Below are positions 27,593 through 35,515 of a stretch of DNA of 64,000 nucleotides, piece by piece (position 1 is the first letter of the stretch; every line of letters starts with the position of its first letter). The position numbers were made by a program, and so were the translations under genes. This DNA comes from Terrabacter sp. MAHUQ-38 (GTDB lineage: Bacteria > Actinomycetota > Actinomycetes > Actinomycetales > Dermatophilaceae). Under the pieces are notes generated by a model. That model was not told where the DNA came from. It saw only the letters and a list, made by a program, of their open reading frames with translations, and did no database searches. The stretch covers positions 868,001-932,000 of the forward strand of contig NZ_JACVCU010000002.1 of the NCBI RefSeq assembly GCF_014518425.1, read 5' to 3'.

Positions 27593-28585
27593 ATGAGCAC
27601 TCCCCTTGAGCTCGAGCCCGGCGCAACCTCGGCACAGCCCGAGGCGATGCTGGAAGGCGCGGGACGGATCGCGGGGCGCTCACTCGGGCAGATCGCCTGG
27701 ACCCGCCTCAAGCGTGACAAGGTCGCCCTGACAGGCGGGTTCGTCGTCCTCTTCCTCATCGCCGTGGCGGTGTGCGCCCCGCTCATCGTCGCCCTCCTCG
27801 GCCATCCGCCGGACGAGTTCCACCAGCAGCTCGTCAACGCCGACCTCCAGATCCCCACCTCGCCCTTCGGCGGCGTCTCGTGGGACTTCCTCTTCGGCGT
27901 CGAGCCGGTCAACGGCCGCGACATCTTCAGCCGAGTGGTCTACGGCTCCCAGATCTCCCTGCTCATCGCCTTCCTCGCGACCCTGCTGTCGGTCGTCATC
28001 GGCACCGCCCTCGGCACCATCGCCGGCTACTTCGGCGGTGTCGTCGACACGCTCATCAGCCGGGCGATGGACATCTTCCTGGCGTTCCCGATCCTGCTCT
28101 TCTCCCTCGCCCTCGTCGGCGTCGTGCCCAACGAGGCGTTCGGGCTCAAGGGCGAGGCCCTGCGGATCGCGCTCATCGTCTTCATCATCGGCTTCTTCAA
28201 CTGGCCGTACATCGGTCGCATCGTGCGCGGGCAGACGCTGTCGCTGCGCGAGCGCGAGTTCGTCGACGCGGCACGCAGCCTCGGCGCCACCGCGCCCTAC
28301 ATCCTCATGAAGGAGATGCTGCCCAACCTCATTGCGCCGATCCTCGTCTACGCGACGCTGCTGATCCCGAGCAACATCCTCTTCGAGGCCGCCTTGTCGT
28401 TCCTCGGCGTCGGTGTCCAGCCCCCGCGCGCCACGTGGGGCGGCATGCTCAGCGACGCGACGCAGTGGTACCAGATCGACCCGTGGTTCATGATCCCGCC
28501 CGGCCTCGCCATCTTCGTGACGGTGCTGGCCTTCAACCTCTTCGGGGACGGCCTCAGGGACGCCCTCGATCCGCGGTCGCGGTAA
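27593..28585 (+). CDS. Peptide ABC transporter permease, DppC/OppC type
   Basis: This 330-residue inner-membrane protein has six predicted helices. The first follows a cytoplasmic N-terminus of about 45 residues. The BPD_transp_1 domain shows the EAA loop as EFVDAARSLGATAPYILMKE (about 225-245). The motif at GVQPPRATWGGMLSD is typical of the C-type permease of dipeptide/oligopeptide importers. It pairs with the B-type permease at 30528. Unusually, this permease comes first in the cluster, ahead of the binding protein. ATG 27593 is preferred over GTG 27581 because GGAGGTGA overlaps the GTG and serves the ATG. Confidence 0.9.
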   Translation: MSTPLELEPGATSAQPEAMLEGAGRIAGRSLGQIAWTRLKRDKVALTGGFVVLFLIAVAVCAPLIVALLGHPPDEFHQQLVNADLQIPTSPFGGVSWDFLFGVEPVNGRDIFSRVVYGSQISLLIAFLATLLSVVIGTALGTIAGYFGGVVDTLISRAMDIFLAFPILLFSLALVGVVPNEAFGLKGEALRIALIVFIIGFFNWPYIGRIVRGQTLSLREREFVDAARSLGATAPYILMKEMLPNLIAPILVYATLLIPSNILFEAALSFLGVGVQPPRATWGGMLSDATQWYQIDPWFMIPPGLAIFVTVLAFNLFGDGLRDALDPRSR

Positions 28586-28631
28586 CCTCCGCAGCCCGCA
28601 TTTCCGCTACACCGAAGGAGTGCAACCACTC

Positions 28632-30413
28632 ATGAAGAACACACGCGTGATGGTGGTCGCTACCGCGGCCGCCCTCGCCCTGGGGTTGTCCGCCTGCGCG
28701 GGCAGCCAGACGCCGGGCACGTCGCCCACCGGTGGTGGTGGCGGTGGAGGTGCGGCTCAGCCGGCAGCCAATGCGGCGGCAACTGCGATCTTCAACCCGT
28801 CGAGCGAGAAGGGTGGGACGCTCCGGTTCGGCATCTCGAGCGACTGGGACTCCGTCGACACCGGCGACACGTACTACGGCCTCTCGTGGAACCTGCTGCG
28901 CAACTACGCCCGCACCCTCGTGGTGTTCAAGTCGGCTCCTGGCCAGGAGGGCACGCAGCTCGTCCCCGACCTCGCCACCTCGCTGGGCAAGCCGAGCGCC
29001 GACAACAAGACGTGGACCTACACGTTGCGAGACGGCCTCAAGTACTCGGACGGCACGCCGATCACGAGCAAGGACATCAAGTACGGTGTCGCGCGCCAGC
29101 TCGACAAGGACACGTTCCCGAACGGCCCGACGTACTTCAACGACTTCCTCGCCGACGTCCCCGAGGGCTACTCCGTCTACAAGGACAAGAACCTCGACAA
29201 CCTCAAGTCCATCGAGACGCCCGACGACAAGACGATCGTCTTCAAGCTGAAGACGCCCTTCTCCGGCTTCGACTACCTGGCCCAGCTGCCGGCGACCGCC
29301 CCGGTACCGCAGGCCAAGGACACCGGCACGAAGTACAAGGCGACGTACGTCGCCAGCGGCCCGTACAAGTTCTCGGCCTACCAGCCCGGAAAGCGTATCG
29401 AGTTCGTGCGCAACGAGAACTACGACCCGGCGACCGACCCCGACAGCGGCCGCAAGGCGCTGCCGGACAAGATCACCGTGGAGATCGGCGTCAACGCGGC
29501 CGACCTCGACAACCGCCTCATGTCGGGTGACCTCGACATCGACCTCGCCGGCACCGGTGTCTCGGCCGCCGCGCAGGGCAAGATCCTCGCGGACCCGGCC
29601 CTCAAGGCCCGGACCGACAACATCAAGGTCGCACGCTCGAACTACACCCAGATCAACCCGCTCGTCGCGCCGTTCGACAACATCGAGTGCCGCAAGGCCG
29701 TCATCCTCGCCTACGACAAGACGGGCTACCAGCGCGCCTACGGTGGCGCCACGGGTGGCGACATCGCGACGAGCCTTCTGCCGCCGGCGATCCCGGGCTA
29801 CCAGGAGATCGACCCGTTCAACCTGAAGTCCAAGCCGGAAGGTGACGTCGACGCCGCCAAGGCTGCTCTCGCCAAGTGCGGCAAGCCGGACGGCTTCGAG
29901 ACGAACGTCTCCTACCGCCCGGAGCGCCCGAAGGAGAAGGCGGTCGCCGAGGCCCTGCAGCAGTCCCTCGCCAAGATCGGCATCAAGCTGACGCTGAAGG
30001 GCTACCCCGCGGGTGACTACTTCAAGCTGTACGCCGGCAAGCCCGACTTCACGAAGGCCAACAACCTCGGCCTGCTCATCATGAGCTGGGGTTCGGACTG
30101 GCCCGACGGCTTCGGCTTCCTCCAGCAGGTCGTCGACAGCCGGGTCATCCGCCCGGCCGGCAACACGAACCTCGGCATCAAGGTGCCGGAGATCGACGCC
30201 GCGCTCGACAAGGCGCTGCGGGAGAACGACAAGACGAAGCGTGAGGCGATCTGGGCCGAGATCGACAAGCTCGTCATGGACAATGCCGAGATCCTTCCCG
30301 GCATCTGGGCCAAGTCGCTGCTCTTCCGCCCGGAGAACCTGACGAACGTCTTCGTCAACGACGGGTTCAACATGTACGACTACGCGGCCGTGGGCGTCGC
30401 CAAGAAGAGCTGA
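28632..30413 (+). CDS. Peptide ABC transporter substrate-binding lipoprotein
   Basis: This 593-residue lipoprotein carries a signal peptide with lipobox (LALGLSACAGS, Cys near residue 23), a Gly-rich linker, and a family 5 solute-binding domain. The domain shows GGTLRFGISSDWDSVDTGDT, YTLRDGLKYSDGTPITSKD and YVASGPYKFSAYQPGKR. It captures the substrate, probably a peptide, outside the cell and delivers it to the permease pair. GAAGGAG ends 11 nt before ATG 28632; a GTG at 28620 lies too close to that site. Codon use is strongly biased to C/G third positions, as in highly expressed genes. Two hairpins follow the stop. Confidence 0.92.
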   Translation: MKNTRVMVVATAAALALGLSACAGSQTPGTSPTGGGGGGGAAQPAANAAATAIFNPSSEKGGTLRFGISSDWDSVDTGDTYYGLSWNLLRNYARTLVVFKSAPGQEGTQLVPDLATSLGKPSADNKTWTYTLRDGLKYSDGTPITSKDIKYGVARQLDKDTFPNGPTYFNDFLADVPEGYSVYKDKNLDNLKSIETPDDKTIVFKLKTPFSGFDYLAQLPATAPVPQAKDTGTKYKATYVASGPYKFSAYQPGKRIEFVRNENYDPATDPDSGRKALPDKITVEIGVNAADLDNRLMSGDLDIDLAGTGVSAAAQGKILADPALKARTDNIKVARSNYTQINPLVAPFDNIECRKAVILAYDKTGYQRAYGGATGGDIATSLLPPAIPGYQEIDPFNLKSKPEGDVDAAKAALAKCGKPDGFETNVSYRPERPKEKAVAEALQQSLAKIGIKLTLKGYPAGDYFKLYAGKPDFTKANNLGLLIMSWGSDWPDGFGFLQQVVDSRVIRPAGNTNLGIKVPEIDAALDKALRENDKTKREAIWAEIDKLVMDNAEILPGIWAKSLLFRPENLTNVFVNDGFNMYDYAAVGVAKKS

Positions 30414-30417
30414 CACC

Positions 30418-30438
30418 GTGGCCTGAGAACCAGGCCAC
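30418..30438 (+). terminator. Hairpin directly after the binding-protein gene
   Basis: GTGGCCTG (30418-30425) pairs with CAGGCCAC (30431-30438) across a 5-nt loop, starting 5 bp after the stop. It may stabilise the binding-protein mRNA or cause partial termination. Confidence 0.55.
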
Positions 30439-30478
30439 CGGACCACATCCCCGCCACCGAAAGTAGGTGAAGGCGTGA

Positions 30479-30514
30479 AGGTGGTGGTGGGCCCGACCGG
30501 GCTCGCCACCACCT
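30479..30514 (+). terminator. Long hairpin just before the B-type permease
   Basis: AGGTGGTGG at 30479-30487 pairs with CCACCACCT at 30506-30514, and inner GCCCG/CGGGC arms extend the stem with two weak positions. It ends 13 bp before the permease GTG, where it could lower permease expression relative to the binding protein. Confidence 0.55.
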
Positions 30515-30527
30515 CCGGCCGAGCAAC

Positions 30528-31541
30528 GTGCTGACATACCTCATCCGGCGCCTGATCGGCGCCATCGTGCTGCTCTTCATCGTGTCGGCCGTCGTCTTCG
30601 CCATCTTCTTCCTCGTGCCCCGCATCGCCGGGGCGAGCGCCGACGACCTGGCGTCGCGCTACGTCGGCAAGAGCGCCGGCGCCGAGCAGATCCACCAGAC
30701 GGCGGTACGCCTCGGCTTCACCGACCCGGTCTGGGTGCAGTACGGCCGCTTCGTCAAGGGCATCGTCGCCGGGTCCGACTACGACACCGGGGCGAGCGTC
30801 GACCACTGTCCGGCGCCGTGCCTCGGCTACTCGTTCATCACGCAGAACCCGGTGCTGCCGGACCTGCTCGACCGACTACCGGTCACCCTCATCCTCGCGG
30901 CCGGCGCAGCGTTGCTGTGGCTCGTCGGCGGCGTCGCGACGGGCGTCGTGTCCGCGCTGAGACGCGGCAGCGCCCTCGACCGCAGCCTCATGGGCGTCGC
31001 CCTGGCGGGCGTCTCCCTCCCGATCTTCTTCACGGGCCTGCTGTCGTTGTCGATCTTCAGCTACGGCCTCAAGTGGACGTATGCCGGTGGGTCGAGCCCG
31101 CTCGACGCGTCGGGCCCCCTCGACCTCGTGCATCGCATGCTCCTGCCGTGGATCACCCTCGCATTCCTCTATGCCGCGGCCTACGCGCGCCTCACCCGCG
31201 CGGGCATGCTGGAGACCATGGGCGAGGACTACATCCGCACCGCGCGCGCCAAGGGCCTCAAGGAGCGAGACGTCGTCGTCAAGCACGGTCTGCGGGCGGC
31301 CCTGACCCCGATCCTCACGATCTTCGGCCTCGACCTCGGCCTGCTCCTCGGCGGCGCCATCCTCACCGAGACGACGTTCTCGCTGCCGGGCATCGGTCAG
31401 TACGCCGTGCAGGCCATCACGAACAACGACCTTCCCAAGGTGCTCGGGGTGACCCTCCTCGGAGCCATCTTCATCATCGTGGCCAACCTCGTCGTTGACC
31501 TCCTGTACGCCGTCGTCGACCCGAGAGTCCGCACCTCATGA
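30528..31541 (+). CDS. Peptide ABC transporter permease, DppB/OppB type
   Basis: This 337-residue membrane protein has about six helices, starting with LIRRLIGAIVLLFIVSAVVF. The EAA loop reads DYIRTARAKGLKERDVVVKH (about 230-250), and ETTFSLPGIGQYAVQAI near the end is a B-type permease hallmark. A periplasmic loop of about 70 residues between helices 1 and 2 contains two cysteines (DHCPAPCLGY), unusual for this family. The start is GTG 30528 with only a poor ribosome site, behind a strong hairpin. Its stop overlaps the ATPase start by 4 bp. Confidence 0.9.
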   Translation: MLTYLIRRLIGAIVLLFIVSAVVFAIFFLVPRIAGASADDLASRYVGKSAGAEQIHQTAVRLGFTDPVWVQYGRFVKGIVAGSDYDTGASVDHCPAPCLGYSFITQNPVLPDLLDRLPVTLILAAGAALLWLVGGVATGVVSALRRGSALDRSLMGVALAGVSLPIFFTGLLSLSIFSYGLKWTYAGGSSPLDASGPLDLVHRMLLPWITLAFLYAAAYARLTRAGMLETMGEDYIRTARAKGLKERDVVVKHGLRAALTPILTIFGLDLGLLLGGAILTETTFSLPGIGQYAVQAITNNDLPKVLGVTLLGAIFIIVANLVVDLLYAVVDPRVRTS

Positions 31542-32707
31542 CCCAGTCCACGCAACCGCCCGCCGCCGGGTCCGCCGACTCGCCCACCAACGCGTCCACG
31601 GACGCGGCGGCCAAGACGCGACGCCGCAGGGGCCCCAAGGCCTCCGTCAACGCCCTCGACGGCATCGGCGGGCTCGGGGCACCGGCGCCCGAGGCGTTCC
31701 TGTCCGTGCGTGACCTCCGGGTCCACTTCCCCACCGACGACGGCATCGTCAAGTCGGTCGACGGCCTGTCGTTCGACCTCGCGCGCGGCAAGACCCTCGG
31801 GATCGTCGGCGAGTCCGGCTCCGGCAAGAGCGTCACGAGCATGTCGATCATGGGCCTGCACAAGCCGGGCACCGTCCGCATGAGCGGGTCGATCCGGCTC
31901 GGCGGGGAGGAGCTCGTCGGCGCGAGCCCCGAGTCGGTGCGCGCTCTGCGCGGCAAGCGCATGGCGATGATCTTCCAGGACCCGCTCTCGGCGATGCACC
32001 CGTTCTACACGGTGGGCCACCAGATCATCGAGGCCTACAAGGTGCACCACCACGTCAGCACGTCCGTCGCGAGGAAGCACGCGGTCAACATGCTCGACCG
32101 CGTCGGCATCCCCCAGCCGAAGAGCCGCATCGACGACTACCCGCACCAGTTCTCGGGCGGCATGCGCCAGCGCGCGATGATCGCCATGGCCCTGTCGTGC
32201 GACCCCGACCTCCTCATCGCCGACGAGCCGACGACCGCCCTCGACGTCACGGTGCAGGCGCAGATCCTCGACCTCATCCGTGACCTGCAGCACGAGTTCA
32301 ACTCCGCGGTCGTCATCATCACGCACGACCTCGGCGTGGTCGCCGAGCTCTCCGACGACATCATGGTGATGTATGCCGGCCGGTCCGTGGAGTACTCCGC
32401 CGCCGAGGACGTCTTCGAGCGGCCGCAGCACCCCTACACGTGGGGCCTGCTCAGCTCGATGCCCCGCCTCGACCGGGTGCGCACCGAGCGGCTGCGGCCG
32501 ATCGTCGGCACTCCGCCGAGCCTGATCAACGTGCCGTCCGGCTGCCCGTTCCACCCGCGGTGCGCGTACCGCGACCGCAACCATGGCCTGAGCCAGTCGC
32601 AGCGTCCGCCCTTCGCCGAGACCGTTCCGGGCCACTACTCGGCCTGCCACCTCACCGAGGCGGACCGGAAGACCATCTGGGAGAACGAGATCAGGCCGAC
32701 GCTGTGA
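31538..32707 (+). CDS. Peptide ABC transporter ATPase, DppD type
   Basis: This 389-residue ATPase begins with a low-complexity tail of about 50 residues with Lys/Arg-rich RRRRGPK. The nucleotide-binding domain then shows Walker [10 protein letters not shown], signature SGGMRQR, Walker [10 protein letters not shown] and the H-loop ITHDL. The C-terminal oligo/dipeptide domain has four-cysteine iron-sulfur-like spacing ([15 protein letters not shown], with a later Cys). It powers uptake together with the DppF-type ATPase that follows after 70 bp. The ATG overlaps the permease stop. Confidence 0.92.
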   Translation: MTQSTQPPAAGSADSPTNASTDAAAKTRRRRGPKASVNALDGIGGLGAPAPEAFLSVRDLRVHFPTDDGIVKSVDGLSFDLARGKTLGIVGESGSGKSVTSMSIMGLHKPGTVRMSGSIRLGGEELVGASPESVRALRGKRMAMIFQDPLSAMHPFYTVGHQIIEAYKVHHHVSTSVARKHAVNMLDRVGIPQPKSRIDDYPHQFSGGMRQRAMIAMALSCDPDLLIADEPTTALDVTVQAQILDLIRDLQHEFNSAVVIITHDLGVVAELSDDIMVMYAGRSVEYSAAEDVFERPQHPYTWGLLSSMPRLDRVRTERLRPIVGTPPSLINVPSGCPFHPRCAYRDRNHGLSQSQRPPFAETVPGHYSACHLTEADRKTIWENEIRPTL

Positions 32708-32777
32708 CCGGCACCTCGTCCGTCCACGCCGCCCCGTCCGGTCGAGCCTCGCGAGACCTCAGCACAGGAGCCCCATC

Positions 32778-33920
32778 GTGACCACCACCCGCGTGACGCC
32801 CACCGCGTCGAAGCAACTGGGCGAGTCGCTGCTGCAGGTCACCGACCTGACGAAGCACTTTCCCATCCGACGGGGCCTGCTCCAGCGCCAGGTCGGCGCG
32901 GTGCAGGCCGTCGACGGCCTGACCTTCGACGTCACCCGCGGCGAGACGCTCTCGCTCGTCGGCGAGTCGGGATGCGGCAAGACGACGACCGGTCGCATGC
33001 TGACGCGGTTGCTCGAGCCGACCGCCGGCTCGATCCTGCTCGAGGGCGAGGACATCACGCACTGGTCGGCCGGGAAGCTGCGTCCGCTCCGCCGCGACGT
33101 CCAGATGATCTTCCAGGACCCGTACGGCTCGCTCAACCCGAGGCACACCGTCGGCACCATCGTCGGGGCGCCCTACCGCTTGCAGAACATCAAGACCGAG
33201 AAGGGCATCAAGCGAGAGGTCCAGGACGTCCTGGAGCTCGTCGGGCTCAACCCCGAGCACTACAACCGGTACCCGCACGAGTTCTCCGGCGGCCAGCGTC
33301 AACGCATCGGCATCGCCCGGTCGCTGGCCCTCAAGCCGAAGCTCATCGTGGCCGACGAGCCGGTCTCGGCCCTCGACGTGTCGATCCAGGCCCAGGTCAT
33401 CAACCTGCTGGAGGACCTCCAGGACGAGCTCGGCCTGACGTACGTCGTCATCGCCCACGACCTCTCGGTCGTGCGGCACATGTCCGACCGGGTGGCCGTC
33501 ATGTACCTCGGCAAGCTCGTCGAGATCGCCGACCGTGACGAGCTCTACACCCGGCCGATGCACCCGTACACGACCGCGCTCCTGTCGGCCGTGCCGATCC
33601 CCGACACGCAGCGACGCACGAAGCGCGAGCGCATCCGGCTCGAGGGCGACGTCCCGAGCCCGGTCAACCCGCCGCCGGCGTGCCGTTTCCACACGCGGTG
33701 CTGGAAGGCGCAGGAGATCTGCCGGACCCAGGAGCCGCCGCTCGTGGAGCTGGCGCCACGGCACCAGGTCGCCTGTCACTTCCCCGAGAACCTCGACGTG
33801 CCCCCTCCCGTGCCGGACGCCCCGCTCGGCGACGTCGTGCCCGACGACGCGCCCACGGCTGGCACGCCGGCGCCGGCCGACGACACGGCATACGACAACG
33901 GGTCGACCGAGCGCCCCTGA
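32778..33920 (+). CDS. Peptide ABC transporter ATPase, DppF type
   Basis: This 380-residue ATPase has Walker A GESGCGKTT, signature SGGQRQRIGIARSLAL, Walker B LIVADEPVSALD and H-loop IAHDLSVV. The C-terminal region typical of DppF/OppF includes HPYTTALLSAVPIPD and CRFHTRCWKAQEIC. The last 50 residues are a Pro/Ala-rich acidic tail. The GTG start at 32778 follows CAGGAG by 7 nt. It is the last gene of the importer. With the DppD-type ATPase it would form the heterodimer that drives the two permeases. Confidence 0.92.
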   Translation: MTTTRVTPTASKQLGESLLQVTDLTKHFPIRRGLLQRQVGAVQAVDGLTFDVTRGETLSLVGESGCGKTTTGRMLTRLLEPTAGSILLEGEDITHWSAGKLRPLRRDVQMIFQDPYGSLNPRHTVGTIVGAPYRLQNIKTEKGIKREVQDVLELVGLNPEHYNRYPHEFSGGQRQRIGIARSLALKPKLIVADEPVSALDVSIQAQVINLLEDLQDELGLTYVVIAHDLSVVRHMSDRVAVMYLGKLVEIADRDELYTRPMHPYTTALLSAVPIPDTQRRTKRERIRLEGDVPSPVNPPPACRFHTRCWKAQEICRTQEPPLVELAPRHQVACHFPENLDVPPPVPDAPLGDVVPDDAPTAGTPAPADDTAYDNGSTERP

Positions 33921-33984
33921 GCCCTGCGCAGCAACACCGCCCGGCCGAGGGAAGCAAACGCCGACCGAGATGGTTGAGCGTTGC

Positions 33985-34719
33985 ATGAAGGTCGAGATCT
34001 GGTCTGACATCGCCTGCCCGTGGTGCTACATCGGCAAGCGCCGTTTCGAGAAGGCACTCGCCGCGTTCCCGCACCGTGACGAGGTCGCGGTGCACTGGCG
34101 CAGCTACCAGCTCGACCCCACGCTGCCGGACCACCACGACGGCACGGAGCTCGACTACCTCGTGCAGCGAAAGGGTCTGTCGCGCCCGCAGGTCAGCCAG
34201 ATGTTCGACCAGGTGACGGCCATCGCCGCGCAGGAGGGCCTGCGCTACGACTTCGGCTCCGTCGTCGTGGCCAACAGCTTCGCGGGCCACGAGCTGCTCC
34301 ACCTCGCCAAGGCCCGCGGTGTCGGGGACGCCGTCAAGGAGGCGCTGCTGTCGGCGCACTTCGAGCACGGCGAGGACATCGGCGACCGCGCCGTCCTCGT
34401 CCGCATCGGCACGGAGGCCGGCCTCGACGCAGGCGAGATCGAGCGCGACCTCGACGCACACACGTGGCGCGACGCCGTCGTCGCCGACGTCACGGCGGCC
34501 CACCAGCTCGGCATCCGCGGCGTACCGTTCTTCGTCCTCGACGAGAAGTACGGCGTCTCCGGCGCCCAACCCACGGAGCTGTTCGCGCAGGCCCTCGAGC
34601 AGGCCTGGCGCGAGTCCCACCCGCTCGTCATGGTCCAGGCGGCTGCGGCCCCCGGCACCACCGGCACCACCACAGACGCGGGTGCTGGCGCGTGCGGGCC
34701 CGACGGCTGCGCCATCTGA
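33985..34719 (+). CDS. DsbA-family/FrnE-like thioredoxin-fold oxidoreductase
   Basis: This 244-residue cytoplasmic protein begins MKVEIWSDIACPWCYIGKRR, with the CPWC active site at residues 11-14. It contains the cis-Pro loop GIRGVPFFVLDEKY (about 175-188). FrnE-like proteins act as disulfide isomerases or glutathione/mycothiol-linked oxidoreductases. The tail, after a Thr/Ala-rich linker, ends with CGPDGCAI, an extra Cys pair close to the C-terminus. The start ATG 33985 gives the usual family N-terminus; ATG 33970 is an in-frame alternative. It follows the ABC operon by 64 bp. Confidence 0.85.
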   Translation: MKVEIWSDIACPWCYIGKRRFEKALAAFPHRDEVAVHWRSYQLDPTLPDHHDGTELDYLVQRKGLSRPQVSQMFDQVTAIAAQEGLRYDFGSVVVANSFAGHELLHLAKARGVGDAVKEALLSAHFEHGEDIGDRAVLVRIGTEAGLDAGEIERDLDAHTWRDAVVADVTAAHQLGIRGVPFFVLDEKYGVSGAQPTELFAQALEQAWRESHPLVMVQAAAAPGTTGTTTDAGAGACGPDGCAI

Positions 34720-34758
34720 GCCTCGGGGCCCGAGCCGCCCGGACCGACCCGAGGCTCA
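34717..34758 (+). terminator. Hairpin at the end of the FrnE-like gene
   Basis: TGAGCCTCGGG (34717-34727, including the stop codon) pairs perfectly with CCCGAGGCTCA (34748-34758). The 20-nt loop can fold further. Downstream to 34958 I see only GGCGGGT tandem copies near 34785-34805 and another hairpin. Confidence 0.6.
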
Positions 34759-34893
34759 GGCCGACCCACCCGCAGGCGCATGGCGGGTGGCGGGTGGCGG
34801 GTCGCGGACCGCGACCGGCAGCAACGGCGACGCCCGGACCCCTGGGCGTCGCCGTCGTACTCCCTCCCCCTGTGTGGCCCCCACCACCGTACG

Positions 34894-34915
34894 GGCCCGC
34901 GCCACGACGCGGGCC
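34894..34915 (-). terminator. Hairpin downstream of the secreted 138-aa gene
   Basis: GGCCCGCG (34894-34901) and CGCGGGCC (34908-34915) form an 8-bp stem with a 6-nt loop, 44 bp after the stop of the leftward gene. It is well placed to end that transcript. Confidence 0.5.
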
Positions 34916-34958
34916 GGTCGAGCTCCCGGCGTCGGCCCCGCTCGAGGCCGGGACCTGG

Positions 34959-35375
34959 TCAGGACGCCTGAGCCGCGAAGAAGATCCCGACGATGGCGTC
35001 GCCGTAGGCGACGAAGAAGTGGTCGACGCCCTTGCCGTCGGCCGACTGCGAGCCGACCTCCTCGAGCTCGCCCACGGACTTCGGGATCGTGAACTTCTCG
35101 AAGACGGTGAAGCTGAGCGGCACGCCCTGCTCCTTCGTCATCGCGAGGGCCGTCTCCACCTGAGCGTCGGTGAGCGGTTCGCCACCGAGGAAGAGGTGGC
35201 CGCTGCGGTAGAGCTCCTCGATCTGCAGCGTGTACCAGTTGGCGGAGTTGCTGGCGCCGGCGTTGCCCTGTGCCGAGCGGTTGGCGATGAAGCACTCGTG
35301 GGCCGACGCGGCACCGGCTCCGGCGGCCACGAGGGCCGTCGTGAGGGCGAGCGTGGCTGCTGTCCTGCGGAACAT
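34959..35375 (-). CDS. Secreted protein of unknown function, 138 aa
   Basis: The 138-residue precursor has a clear Sec signal peptide (FRRTAATLALTTALVAAGAG, cut after ASA near residue 25). The mature part starts HECFIANRSAQGNAGASNS. It has a single Cys near its start and no membrane segment. The middle looks helical (LTDAQVETALAMTKEQGVPL), followed by strands FTVFEKFTIPK and VDHFFVAYGDAIVGIFFA. I do not recognise the family. The ATG at 35375 follows AGAAGGA by 6 nt. It is divergent from a large regulator, with 140 bp between starts, so that regulator may control it. Confidence 0.75.
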   Translation of the reverse strand: MFRRTAATLALTTALVAAGAGAASAHECFIANRSAQGNAGASNSANWYTLQIEELYRSGHLFLGGEPLTDAQVETALAMTKEQGVPLSFTVFEKFTIPKSVGELEEVGSQSADGKGVDHFFVAYGDAIVGIFFAAQAS

Positions 35376-35503
35376 GCGTGTCCTTCTGGGTTCATGGCGC
35401 ATCGGGGTGATCGCGCCGCTGGCCAGAAGAGTGCCGTCTGCCCGGTCGCCGGACCACGGACGGCGATCGCACGATTCCGACTGTACGAGCACTGTGCGAG
35501 TCC

Positions 35504-35509
35504 TAGACT
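35504..35509 (+). promoter_or_regulatory. -10 box (TAGACT) of the STAND regulator
   Basis: TAGACT ends 6 nt before GTG 35516, again the leaderless pattern. The same hexamer with the same gap lies before the FadR-type gene at 50656. Confidence 0.55.
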
Positions 35510-35515
35510 CCCCGC

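Noticed and set aside
28554-30806. 750-codon open frame antisense to the peptide-binding gene
   Set aside because: The product is Arg/Val/Asp-rich low-complexity sequence typical of the complement of a GC-rich gene, while the plus strand encodes a clear lipoprotein.
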